From: Glycomyces albidus
GTDB taxonomy: Bacteria > Actinomycetota > Actinomycetes > Mycobacteriales > Micromonosporaceae
Assembly (NCBI RefSeq): GCF_009451885.1
Contig: NZ_WIAO01000020.1
Location: 23,363-87,362 of the forward strand
Length of the DNA: 64,000 nucleotides
Reading direction: 5' to 3'
Positions 15,860 to 23,303 of this stretch are shown piece after piece. The notes under the pieces were generated by a model. The model had not been told where the DNA came from. It saw nothing but the letters and a program-made list of their open reading frames with translations, and ran no database searches. The position numbers and the translations under genes were made by a program. The stretch's first letter is position 1. Each line of letters starts with the position of its first letter.

Positions 15860-16036
15860 ATGAGCACTGATCCGCGGTTCGGCGCTCCGGAGCGAGGTCG
15901 CCTTCAACGCGCTCGACTCCTGCTACAACGCAGTCGTCGGGCAGAAGCCGTCCGGCGCCCGTTCATCGAACTGGAGGACGAGGAGTGCCGTAAGGCGATC
16001 GCAGTGCAGCAGGAACTCCTCGATCAGGCGCGGTAG
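15860..16036 (+). pseudogene. Short ORF or remnant at the end of the toxin island
   Basis: An ATG at 15860 with GGAAG upstream opens a 58-codon frame ending at TAG 16034-16036. Its last part (FIELEDEECRKAIAVQQELL) looks like a real protein, while its first half is Arg-rich. In another frame the first half reads SEVAFNALDSCYNAVVGQKP, which also looks real. The simplest reading is a decayed immunity or accessory gene with a frameshift near 15950. It overlaps the end of the convergent nucleotidyltransferase gene by 13 bases. Confidence 0.4.
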
Positions 16037-16887
16037 CGCGCCGCCAGCGCGAGCCGCTCCCTGATCACGGCCGCCAGCGGTTCGAGGTCGCCAGTCGTGT
16101 GCGGCCCGAGGAGTCCTGCGAGGGCTTCGAGGGCCTTTCGCATGTCCGGGGCGGTGAGGGTCTCCGGGTGGGTGGCGTGGATGCCTTGCGGGGGTTCGGC
16201 TTCGGCGTTCTCGACGGTGACGGCGCCGAAGGCGGGGTAGGTGAGGCCGAGGGCGGCGGCGTGGAGGCGCCACAGGTGGTCGCGGGCTTCGGTGAGGGCG
16301 TGGAGGGCGCGCCACGGGTGGTCGCGGAGGGTGTGGCGGGCGGCGTCGCCGAGGGCGATCCAGGCGAGGAACGCCCATTCGCGGCGAGTGCGGTCGTCGG
16401 GGTCCCAGCGGTCGGGGGCGAGGGGCTCGGCGAGGCGGCCGGTCTTGTCGACGGGGGCCGAGGACTGCGGCGGCAGCCCGGTGCGGGCGGCGGCGTCGAA
16501 GACGACGAGTGAGAGCTGGCGGCCGTCGCGGTAGACGCAGATCAGGTGGGTGAGGTCGCCGAGACGCTGGTCGAGGACCGCCGCGGTCGGGGCGAATCCG
16601 GTGATGGCGGAACGGATCGCATCGAGACGCGGGTCGCGCGCGCCGGAGCCGCGCTCGCCGAGGTCGCCTGCTCCGGTGTCGGGCCAGTCAGGGTCGGGCC
16701 CGTCGGGGTCGCGCGCGTCGGAGGCGTCGGCGGCGAGGTCGCGGACGCCGATTCCCGCGTCGACGTCGGAGAGGGCGTCGCCGGCGCCGCGGCCGAGAGA
16801 GCCGCCGAGTTCGACCCAGTCCACCCAGTCAGTGCGCAGGGCCCAGGCGTTCAGGGCGTCGGCGATCGCGCGCGGGTCCGGTCCCAT
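16024..16887 (-). CDS. Nucleotidyltransferase-like protein
   Basis: A 287-aa protein with the polymerase-beta-type nucleotidyltransferase signature ELGGSLGRGAGDALSDVDAG at residues 30-49 (GS followed by DxD), then VFDAAARTGLP and a helical C-terminal domain (REWAFLAWIALGDAARH, LTEARDHLWRLHAAALGLTY). The layout resembles aminoglycoside adenylyltransferase-like or DUF4111-like enzymes, but no substrate can be assigned. An Asp/Gly/Pro-rich insertion (about residues 57-85) separates motifs. The ATG at 16887 is chosen because GGAGG lies seven bases upstream; an upstream ATG would add ten residues. Confidence 0.75.
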   Translation of the reverse strand: MGPDPRAIADALNAWALRTDWVDWVELGGSLGRGAGDALSDVDAGIGVRDLAADASDARDPDGPDPDWPDTGAGDLGERGSGARDPRLDAIRSAITGFAPTAAVLDQRLGDLTHLICVYRDGRQLSLVVFDAAARTGLPPQSSAPVDKTGRLAEPLAPDRWDPDDRTRREWAFLAWIALGDAARHTLRDHPWRALHALTEARDHLWRLHAAALGLTYPAFGAVTVENAEAEPPQGIHATHPETLTAPDMRKALEALAGLLGPHTTGDLEPLAAVIRERLALAARYRA

Positions 16888-17094
16888 GGTCGTCCCTCCG
16901 GTGTCGTTGACCTGCAACGGTACCGGGTGCGGATCGACTCCGGTCGGATCGCGAGTGCGTGGAGCGCGACAGCATCGAGTACTCGGCGGTCACCCGTCCC
17001 TCGTGCAGGCAGCGCCGCCGACGCGGTCAGCACGGCGTCACCGTCGCTGTGCGAAGCGCGCGGGCGCGACCGGATTCGACCGGCAGGCGCGGAG

Positions 17095-17174
17095 GCGCCG
17101 GTCCGCGGGTCTCACCTCGCCGCCGGGGTCCCGACACGTGCGCGCTCCGCAGGAGCGCCGGTCCGCGGGTCTCA
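17095..17174. repeat. Pair of 20-bp direct repeats at the 3' end of the DinB-like gene
   Basis: GCGCCGGTCCGCGGGTCTCA occurs at 17095-17114 and again at 17155-17174, exactly 60 bases apart. The second copy contains the stop codon of the minus-strand DinB-like gene. The first copy also places a TGA at the equivalent place. This suggests a small tandem duplication of the gene end. No target-site or insertion features accompany it. Confidence 0.6.
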
Positions 17175-17735
17175 GGCTCCGGGCCGCCAGTCGGCGGGCG
17201 GGTCTTCGCCGACGCGGCCGTCGACGGCTTCGCGGAGGAGGTCGGCGTGGCCGGTGTGGCGGCCGTACTCCTCGATGAGGTCGCAGACGATGCGGCGGAC
17301 GCTGAAATGCCCGCGGCCGGGCCACTCCCAGTGGGCGGGCTGGTCGAGGCCGCCGTCGGCGGTGATCGCGGCGAGGCGGGCGCGAGACCGCTCGACCGCG
17401 CCGTCCCACAGCCCGTACAGGTACTCGGGCGTGTCCTCGGCGGCGCTGCCGAACTCCCAGTCGTCGCTGTCGTCCAGGGGCGCCGAGACCCACGGCTCCC
17501 CCGGGGACTCGCCGCGCATCTTCCACGCGAAGGTCGTGTCCTCAACGCGCGCAAGGTGCTTGAGGAGTCCGCCGATGGTGAGCGCCGACGCGCCGATGCG
17601 CAGGCCGAGGCCGTCGGCGTCGAGTCCGTCGGCCTTCCAGCGGAACGTGGTGCGGAGGCGTTCGAGCATGGCGAGCAGGTGCTCGGACTCGGTGCCGGCG
17701 AGCGGCGGCTCCCACGGGGGGTCGTTGTCGGTCAT
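17172..17735 (-). CDS. DinB/DUF664 family protein
   Basis: A 187-aa four-helix-bundle protein of the DinB superfamily (DUF664 type), probable metal-dependent transferase related to mycothiol- or bacillithiol-dependent enzymes. The pattern LLAMLERLRTTFRWKADGLD, TIGGLLKHLARVEDTTFAWK and CDLIEEYGRHTGHADLLREA supplies the three family His positions (in KHLARVE and RHTGHAD) thought to bind the metal. The ATG at 17735 begins the conserved part. The upstream open frame is non-conserved Arg-rich sequence. The gene is transcribed in the same direction as tsaD but separated from it by about 40 bases. Confidence 0.82.
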   Translation of the reverse strand: MTDNDPPWEPPLAGTESEHLLAMLERLRTTFRWKADGLDADGLGLRIGASALTIGGLLKHLARVEDTTFAWKMRGESPGEPWVSAPLDDSDDWEFGSAAEDTPEYLYGLWDGAVERSRARLAAITADGGLDQPAHWEWPGRGHFSVRRIVCDLIEEYGRHTGHADLLREAVDGRVGEDPPADWRPGA

Positions 17736-17776
17736 GCCCGCTACGGTAGCGGCCGGCACCGACACCGCGGAGCGGA

Positions 17777-18835
17777 TCAGAGCGCGTTGGCGAGGCTGAC
17801 GATCTCGACGTCCATCGACGAGTTCGCGGGGAAGTCGATCTGGGAGGGCGCCACGCCGGCGGCGACGAGGTGCGAGCCGAGGGCGGCGACCATCGCGCCG
17901 TTGTCGGTGCACAGCTTCGGCCGCGGGTAGCGCAGCGTCAGGCCCGCCGCTTCGGCCCGCTCGGACGCGAGGCCCCGCAGGCGCGAGTTGGCCGCGACGC
18001 CGCCGCCGAGGAGGATCGTCTCGACGCCGTGCTCTTGAGCGGCCAGGATCGCCTTGCGGGTGAGGACGTCGCAGACGGCCTCCTGGAACGCGGCGGCGAC
18101 GTCGTTCACCGGGACGTCCTCGCCGTCGGCGCGGCGCGCCTCGATCCAGCGGGCCACCGCGGTCTTGAGCCCGGAGAACGAGAAGTCGTACCGGTGCTTC
18201 TGCATGTCCTTCGCCGCGGAGAGGCCGCGCGGGAACTCGACGTACGCCCGGTCGCCCTCCTTCGCGGCCCGGTCGATGTACGGTCCGCCGGGGAACGGCA
18301 GGCCCAGGAGCCGCGCGACCTTGTCGAACGCCTCGCCCGCCGCGTCGTCGATGCTCGCGCCGAGCTGCGTCACCTTGCCCGCCAGGTCCTCGACCATCAT
18401 GATCGAGGAGTGGCCGCCGGACACCAGGAGCCCGATCGCGGGCTCGGGGATCGGCCCGTTCTCGAGCGTGTCGACCGCGATGTGCGCGCTCAGGTGGTTG
18501 ACGCCGTAGATCGGGACGCCGGTGGCGATCGAGTACGCCTTCGCGGCGCCGACGCCGACCATGAGCGCCCCCGCCAGGCCCGGGCCGGCGGTGACGGCGA
18601 TGCCGTCGAGGTCGGCGAGGCCCACGCCGGCGTCGTCCAGGGCGCGGCGGATCGTCGGCACCATCGCCTCGAGGTGGGCGCGGCTGGCGACCTCCGGTAC
18701 GACGCCGCCGAAGCGGGCGTGCTCGTCCACCGACGACGCGACCGCGTCGGCCAGCAGCTCGTGCCCGCGCACGATCCCGACCCCCGTCTCGTCGCAGGAG
18801 GTCTCGATGCCCATTACCAAGGGTTCGTTCTTCAC
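17777..18835 (-). CDS. tsaD: tRNA N6-adenosine threonylcarbamoyltransferase TsaD
   Basis: TsaD transfers the threonylcarbamoyl group from TC-AMP to A37 of ANN-decoding tRNAs, forming t6A, together with TsaB and TsaE. The 352-aa protein has the ASKHA ATPase fold with [14 protein letters not shown] at the start, the metal-binding NHLSAHIAV (HxxxH), [28 protein letters not shown] and [12 protein letters not shown] chose the GTG at 18835, which overlaps the rimI stop codon (GTGA) and gives [16 protein letters not shown]. An ATG seven codons later is the alternative. It is the last gene of the tsaE-tsaB-rimI-tsaD operon. Confidence 0.95.
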   Translation of the reverse strand: MKNEPLVMGIETSCDETGVGIVRGHELLADAVASSVDEHARFGGVVPEVASRAHLEAMVPTIRRALDDAGVGLADLDGIAVTAGPGLAGALMVGVGAAKAYSIATGVPIYGVNHLSAHIAVDTLENGPIPEPAIGLLVSGGHSSIMMVEDLAGKVTQLGASIDDAAGEAFDKVARLLGLPFPGGPYIDRAAKEGDRAYVEFPRGLSAAKDMQKHRYDFSFSGLKTAVARWIEARRADGEDVPVNDVAAAFQEAVCDVLTRKAILAAQEHGVETILLGGGVAANSRLRGLASERAEAAGLTLRYPRPKLCTDNGAMVAALGSHLVAAGVAPSQIDFPANSSMDVEIVSLANAL

Positions 18836-19509
18836 AAGTCCATCCTCATCACGGCGGCATCCGTGCCGGTGTGCTGGTAGTAGTTCTTGCGCACGCCGAT
18901 GCCGTAGAAACCGTAGCGGTCGTACAGGCGCTGGGCCGGGACGTTGTCGACCGCCACCTCCAGGAACACCGACTTCGCGCCGTGCGCGCGCGCCCGCGCC
19001 AACAGGTCGTCCATGAGCATCGAGGCGACGCCCCGGCGACGGTACGCCTCGTCGACGGCGATGTTGTTGATCCACGCCTCCGTGTCGGTGAACGCGGTCC
19101 CCGCGTACCCGGCGATCCGGCCGTCCGCGTCGCGGCCGCCCGAAGCACGGTCGGCGGCACCGGAACCCGCGGAGTCGTCCGCGCCCGGCGTGCGATCGGC
19201 GGACGCGGGAGCACCGGCGGCCCGGTCGGACAAGGCACTACCAGGGTCGGCACCGCCGAACTCGGCCCGGTCGGCGACGGCATGGCCGGGGACGGCGACG
19301 TCGAACAAGGCCCGGTAGTCGTGCCCGGCCGCGAGCTCGGACCACAGCAGGCCCTCGCTCCACGCCTCGGGCCCGAAGATCGCCGACTCCATCCGCGCCA
19401 TCGCCGACAGGTGCCACCAGCGCACCCGCCCGATCCTGAAATCACCGTTCATCACGTCAAGCTGTACCACGCCGGGCCCGGCCGCGGCCGGGGCCTCGTC
19501 GTGCGTCAC
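18832..19509 (-). CDS. rimI: Ribosomal-protein-alanine N-acetyltransferase RimI with internal insertion
   Basis: RimI acetylates the N-terminal alanine of ribosomal protein S18 (and in some actinobacteria other proteins). The GNAT core is clear: [40 protein letters not shown] (acetyl-CoA loop RRRGVA), [20 protein letters not shown] and [15 protein letters not shown]. Between strands at about residues 70-129 lies a roughly 60-residue Ala/Asp/Gly/Ser-rich stretch with repeated ADR motifs that typical RimI (about 150 aa) lacks. The GTG at 19509 overlaps the tsaB stop codon (GTGA). An ATG at 19452 would remove 19 residues, but it has no ribosome-binding site. Confidence 0.87.
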   Translation of the reverse strand: MTHDEAPAAAGPGVVQLDVMNGDFRIGRVRWWHLSAMARMESAIFGPEAWSEGLLWSELAAGHDYRALFDVAVPGHAVADRAEFGGADPGSALSDRAAGAPASADRTPGADDSAGSGAADRASGGRDADGRIAGYAGTAFTDTEAWINNIAVDEAYRRRGVASMLMDDLLARARAHGAKSVFLEVAVDNVPAQRLYDRYGFYGIGVRKNYYQHTGTDAAVMRMDL

Positions 19510-20210
19510 TTCCCACCGGCGGCCGGCGCCTCCGGGGAACTCGCCGCCGGCGCCTTCGGCCCGCCCGCGGGCTGCGCGTCCGGCCGGCGCAGGTACAGCG
19601 GCGTGAGCCGCTCGCTCGGCGCGCCCGACAGCAGCCGCGGCGCGGCCAGCTCCACGAGCGTCACCAGGTCGGGGTACATCGTGTTGGTCTCGGCGGCCGG
19701 AACCGCCAACTCGGCCGCGTACTTCGCGACGCCCTCGCCGATCGCGTAGTCCGCGACACCGGCCGGCACGTCGGCGGGCCTGCCGACCTGCGGCTCGCCC
19801 ACCCGGACCCCGTCCTCGTAGACGGCCCAGTAGACCTCCTTGCGGCGGGCGTCGGTCGCGACCAGCGCCCGGCCGCGGTCCCGCGCGCCGATCCCGTCGA
19901 GCGAGCACACCCCGTACACCGGGACGCCCGCGCCGTCGGCGAACGCCGCGGCCGTGACCATCCCGACCCGCAGACCGGTGAACGGCCCCGGGCCGACGCC
20001 CGCGACCACCGCGTCCACGTCCTTCGCGGTCCGGCCCGCATCCGCCAGGCACGCCTCGATGAACGGACCCAGCTTCTCCACGTGCCCGCGCGCATCGATC
20101 TCGCGGCGGAACGAGGTCAGGAACAGTTCGACGTCGTCCACCGGACCGTCGAGGTCGACCAGCGCGGCCTGCACCGCGCTCGTGGAAGTGTCAACGGCGA
20201 GCACTCTCAT
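19506..20210 (-). CDS. tsaB: tRNA threonylcarbamoyladenosine biosynthesis protein TsaB
   Basis: TsaB is the non-catalytic ASKHA-fold partner that dimerises with TsaD in t6A synthesis. The 234-aa product begins RVLAVDTSTSAVQAALVDLD, contains VAGVGPGPFTGLRVGMVTAA (the TsaB signature), and then VYGVCSLDGIGARDRGRALV. The C-terminal 30 residues are Ala/Pro-rich and poorly conserved. Its ATG overlaps the tsaE stop by four bases (ATGA) and its stop overlaps the rimI GTG, so the operon is tightly coupled. Confidence 0.93.
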   Translation of the reverse strand: MRVLAVDTSTSAVQAALVDLDGPVDDVELFLTSFRREIDARGHVEKLGPFIEACLADAGRTAKDVDAVVAGVGPGPFTGLRVGMVTAAAFADGAGVPVYGVCSLDGIGARDRGRALVATDARRKEVYWAVYEDGVRVGEPQVGRPADVPAGVADYAIGEGVAKYAAELAVPAAETNTMYPDLVTLVELAAPRLLSGAPSERLTPLYLRRPDAQPAGGPKAPAASSPEAPAAGGK

Positions 20211-20698
20211 GCGGCCGCGCCCACCGGCAGACCCAGCGACGCGAGCCGCTCGGCCCAGTCGCCGCCCCGCGCGTGCAGGACCGCCTCCCGCGCCTCGCCC
20301 GTCCCGTCCACGCCCGTGCGCCGCTCGATCGCGACCTCCAGATGCGACTCCGCGAGCCGCTCCGCCAGACCCGCACCCCACTCGACCACGGTCACCGCCG
20401 CGTCGACGTCGGTGTCCAGGTCCAGGTCGTCCAGCTCGTCCAGCGTCTCCAACCGGTACGCGTCCACGTGCACCAGCGGCACCCCCGCCGCCCCCGCGCG
20501 ATGCGAGCGCGCGATCACGAACGTGGGGCTGGTGATCCGCCCCTCCACGCCGAGACCGGCGCCGATGCCCTGCGTGAGGGCGGTCTTCCCGGCCCCGAGC
20601 GGGCCGGTGAGGATCACGAGGTCGCCCGCTCGGAGGACCGCGGCCAGGCGCAGCCCGAACTCATGCGTGTCTCCGGCTGTCTGGAGCGTCAGCCTCAC
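20207..20698 (-). CDS. tsaE: tRNA threonylcarbamoyladenosine biosynthesis ATPase TsaE
   Basis: TsaE is the P-loop ATPase that resets the TsaB-TsaD complex during t6A synthesis. The 163-aa protein has Walker A GPLGAGKTALTQGI (about residues 32-45), switch-like RITSPTFVIAR, HVDAYRLETLDELDDLDLD and VVEWGAGLAERL, all family hallmarks. It is the first gene of the t6A operon here. The ATG at 20698 follows the alpha/beta hydrolase gene by about 70 bases, which probably contains the operon promoter. Confidence 0.94.
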   Translation of the reverse strand: MRLTLQTAGDTHEFGLRLAAVLRAGDLVILTGPLGAGKTALTQGIGAGLGVEGRITSPTFVIARSHRAGAAGVPLVHVDAYRLETLDELDDLDLDTDVDAAVTVVEWGAGLAERLAESHLEVAIERRTGVDGTGEAREAVLHARGGDWAERLASLGLPVGAAA

Positions 20699-20771
20699 GT
20701 CTCACTCCTCTTCTGCGAACCGGCGCTGCTGACGCCGGCGCTCGTCTCTGCCGGACCCCGGCGAGGGGCCC

Positions 20772-21968
20772 TCAGGATTGCTCGTGGTGGCGCGAGAACG
20801 GCTTCCGGCGGCGCTGCCGCCCCCGCTCGGCCTCCGGCGGCGCGGCCTCCGGACGCAGCGAACCGTCACCGATCTCGGCCGCGACTTTGTCGATCATCTC
20901 CAACAACAGTTGTGAGATCTCACCAGGGTACTCCAGCTGCGGCGAATGACCCGCCTCGGCTATGAGCTCCAATCGCGCTCCCGGCAGCGCCTCCGCGAGC
21001 CGCCGCGAATGCCCCGGCGGCGTCAGCGGATCGTCGTCGCCCACCGCGATCAGCGTCGGCAACCCCTTGAACTGCGGCAGCACCGCCGTCGCATCGTGGT
21101 CGAGGATACCGCGCGCATACCCCACGATCGACTGGATGGACGTCCGCCGGTTCATCCGCTCCACCAGCGTCACGATCGAACCCGGCGGATTCGGCGACCG
21201 GAACGCCGCCTTCCGCGTCAGCAGCCACCCCAGATCCCCCGCCAGCAGCCGCGACCGGTCGATCAGGTCCGGCGTCCACCCCGCCACCTGCTGCAGCATC
21301 GGCAGCACCGTCCGCCGCAACCGCCGCAGCGCCCGCATCGGCTTCGTCTCCACCGTGTCCAGCCCGGCCGCGCTCGTCGACAGGAACGCCACGCCCTGCA
21401 CCCGCTCCCGGAACACCTCCGGATACAACCGCGCGAACTGCATGATCGTCATCCCGCCCATGGAATGGCCCACCAGGACCAGCGGCCCCTCCGGCGCCGC
21501 CGCCGCCAGCACGTCGTGCAGGATCTCCGCCAGGTCCTCGATCGAGTACTCCGTCCGCGTCAGACCGCTCGACCGCCCGTGCCCCGGCTGGTCGTACAGC
21601 ACCGCCCGCAGCCGCAGACCCCCGCGCACCGCATCCGCGATCGCCTTCCGCTGGAAGTAGAACGTGCCCATGTCCTGCATGTAGCCGTGAATGAGCACCA
21701 CCGTCAGGTCCGCGTCCTCCGGCCCCGCCGTCTCCACATGCACCGACGCGCCCTCCCGCGTCTCCACCGTCCGCACCGAGTTCGTCGGCGGCAGCTCGAA
21801 CGGCTCATGCGCATACGGATCCGCCGACGACGCCCGCGTCCGCCGCGCCAGATACGCCGGCACCCCGTACGCCAGCGCCGCACCCACCGCGATCCCGCCG
21901 GTCACACCGCCGACGACCGCCCAGCCCCGGCCCCGCCGCCCACCGCGGCCCGACTGCCTCTCGCTCAT
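20772..21968 (-). CDS. Alpha/beta hydrolase with N-terminal membrane anchor
   Basis: A 398-aa serine hydrolase. A hydrophobic segment (WAVVGGVTGGIAVGAALAYG, about residues 16-35) after a basic start suggests a membrane anchor. The fold motifs are VLIHGYMQDMG (oxyanion region), YDQPGHGRSSG, the nucleophile elbow VLVGHSMGGMTIMQF, the acid strand LIAVGDDDPLTP, and the catalytic His in AEAGHSPQLEYPG. It sits between alr and tsaE on the same strand, an order often seen in actinobacteria. Esterase, lipase or peptidase activity cannot be distinguished. The C-terminal tail is basic. Confidence 0.87.
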   Translation of the reverse strand: MSERQSGRGGRRGRGWAVVGGVTGGIAVGAALAYGVPAYLARRTRASSADPYAHEPFELPPTNSVRTVETREGASVHVETAGPEDADLTVVLIHGYMQDMGTFYFQRKAIADAVRGGLRLRAVLYDQPGHGRSSGLTRTEYSIEDLAEILHDVLAAAAPEGPLVLVGHSMGGMTIMQFARLYPEVFRERVQGVAFLSTSAAGLDTVETKPMRALRRLRRTVLPMLQQVAGWTPDLIDRSRLLAGDLGWLLTRKAAFRSPNPPGSIVTLVERMNRRTSIQSIVGYARGILDHDATAVLPQFKGLPTLIAVGDDDPLTPPGHSRRLAEALPGARLELIAEAGHSPQLEYPGEISQLLLEMIDKVAAEIGDGSLRPEAAPPEAERGRQRRRKPFSRHHEQS

Positions 21969-22056
21969 GCGACCTCACTGCAACTCGAGGAGCCCCGAAG
22001 GACCCCGCCACAGGCCGAGGGGTTCCCGGGCCACACTGCCCGCACCGACCCGCCGG

Positions 22057-23229
22057 CTAGTCCAGACCCCGGTTCCACAACCGGGGGATCCGGGCCCCCA
22101 GGCCCGTCAGCACGTCGTTCGGGATCGTCCCCGCCCACGCCGCCCAGTCGTCCGCGTCCGGATGCTGCGCACCCGCACCGATCAGCACCACCGGCTCGCC
22201 CGCCCGCACCGCGTCGTCACCGCAGTCGACCACGAACTGGTCCATGCAGATCCGCCCGATCACCCGCCGCCGCTTGCCGGCCAGGTACACCTCGGCCCGG
22301 TTCGACGCCGCCCGCGGCACCCCGTCCGCATACCCCAGCGGCACCAGCGCCACGTTCGCGTCCCGCTCCAGGACATGCGTGTGCCCGTACGAGATCCCCG
22401 ACCCCGCCGGCAGCCGCTTCACGCTCATCACCTGCGACCGCACCTCCAGCACCGGCCGCAGGTCCACCGGGAACCCGGGCACCGGGTTGTACCCGTACAG
22501 CGCGATCCCCGGCCGCACCATGTCGTACCGCGTCTCCGGGTCCGCGATCAGCGCCGCCGAGTTCGCCAGATGCCGCACCTCCGGCTCCAGCCCCGCCGCC
22601 GCCACCGCACCCAGGAACCGCCCGAACGCCTCCTTCTGCGCCGCGTTCGCCGGATGCCCGACCTCGTCGGCGCACGCCATGTGACTCCACGCACCCGCGA
22701 CATGCACCGACCCGGCCGCCTGGAGCTTCGCCGCCGACTCCGCGAACAGCTCCCACTCGTGCTCGGCGACCCCGCCGCGCGACATCCCCGTATCGCCCTT
22801 CAGATGGACCCGCGCCGGCGTCCCCGCGCGCTCCCCCGCGGCGGCCGCCGCCTCGAGCTGCGGCAGCGACGACACCCCCACGTCGATCCCGGCGCCAACG
22901 ACCTCCGCCAGGCCCGGCTGCTCCGGCGCGAAGAAGAACGCCATCACCGGCGCCTCCTCCAGGCCCGCGGACCGCCGCAGCTGCCACGCCTCGCGCAGCG
23001 TCACCACGCCCAGCCGCTCGGCCCCCGCCTCCAGGGCGACCCGCGCCGCCGGGACCATGCCGTGCCCGTACGCGTCGGCCTTCACCATCGCCATCATCGG
23101 GACGCCCGCGACGCGGGCGAGCGCCTCGACGTTGTGCGCGAGCCGCCGCCAGTCCGCGCTGGCCTTCGCCAGGCCGGACATGCCGTCGTGCACGGGTTCG
23201 GTCAGGATGCGGTAGTTGTCCATCGCCAC
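22057..23229 (-). CDS. alr: Alanine racemase
   Basis: Alr is a PLP enzyme that interconverts L- and D-alanine for peptidoglycan synthesis in the cytoplasm. The 390-aa protein has the PLP lysine K50 in MVKADAYGHGMV, HLKGDTGMSRGG, and the catalytic tyrosine in GISYGHTHVLERD (about residue 281), then IGRICMDQFVVDCGD. Length is normal. The GTG start at 23229 is two codons before an ATG that is equally possible. ddl, which joins the resulting D-Ala, lies at the far end of the window, so the two are not in one operon. Confidence 0.95.
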   Translation of the reverse strand: MAMDNYRILTEPVHDGMSGLAKASADWRRLAHNVEALARVAGVPMMAMVKADAYGHGMVPAARVALEAGAERLGVVTLREAWQLRRSAGLEEAPVMAFFFAPEQPGLAEVVGAGIDVGVSSLPQLEAAAAAGERAGTPARVHLKGDTGMSRGGVAEHEWELFAESAAKLQAAGSVHVAGAWSHMACADEVGHPANAAQKEAFGRFLGAVAAAGLEPEVRHLANSAALIADPETRYDMVRPGIALYGYNPVPGFPVDLRPVLEVRSQVMSVKRLPAGSGISYGHTHVLERDANVALVPLGYADGVPRAASNRAEVYLAGKRRRVIGRICMDQFVVDCGDDAVRAGEPVVLIGAGAQHPDADDWAAWAGTIPNDVLTGLGARIPRLWNRGLD

Positions 23230-23244
23230 GGCTCAAGGGTACGT

Positions 23245-23294
23245 GCCCGCCGCCGCGGGACCGGCCAGGCTCAGCGGTCCGGTCGGCGGCGGGC
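23245..23294 (-). terminator. Hairpin terminator downstream of metE
   Basis: GCCCGCCGCCG (23245-23255) pairs with CGGCGGCGGGC (23284-23294), and the inner GGACCG pairs with CGGTCC. The structure lies 10 bases after the metE stop codon on the minus strand and before alr. It has no T-tract. Confidence 0.55.
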
Positions 23295-23303
23295 GCGCCG
23301 GGT

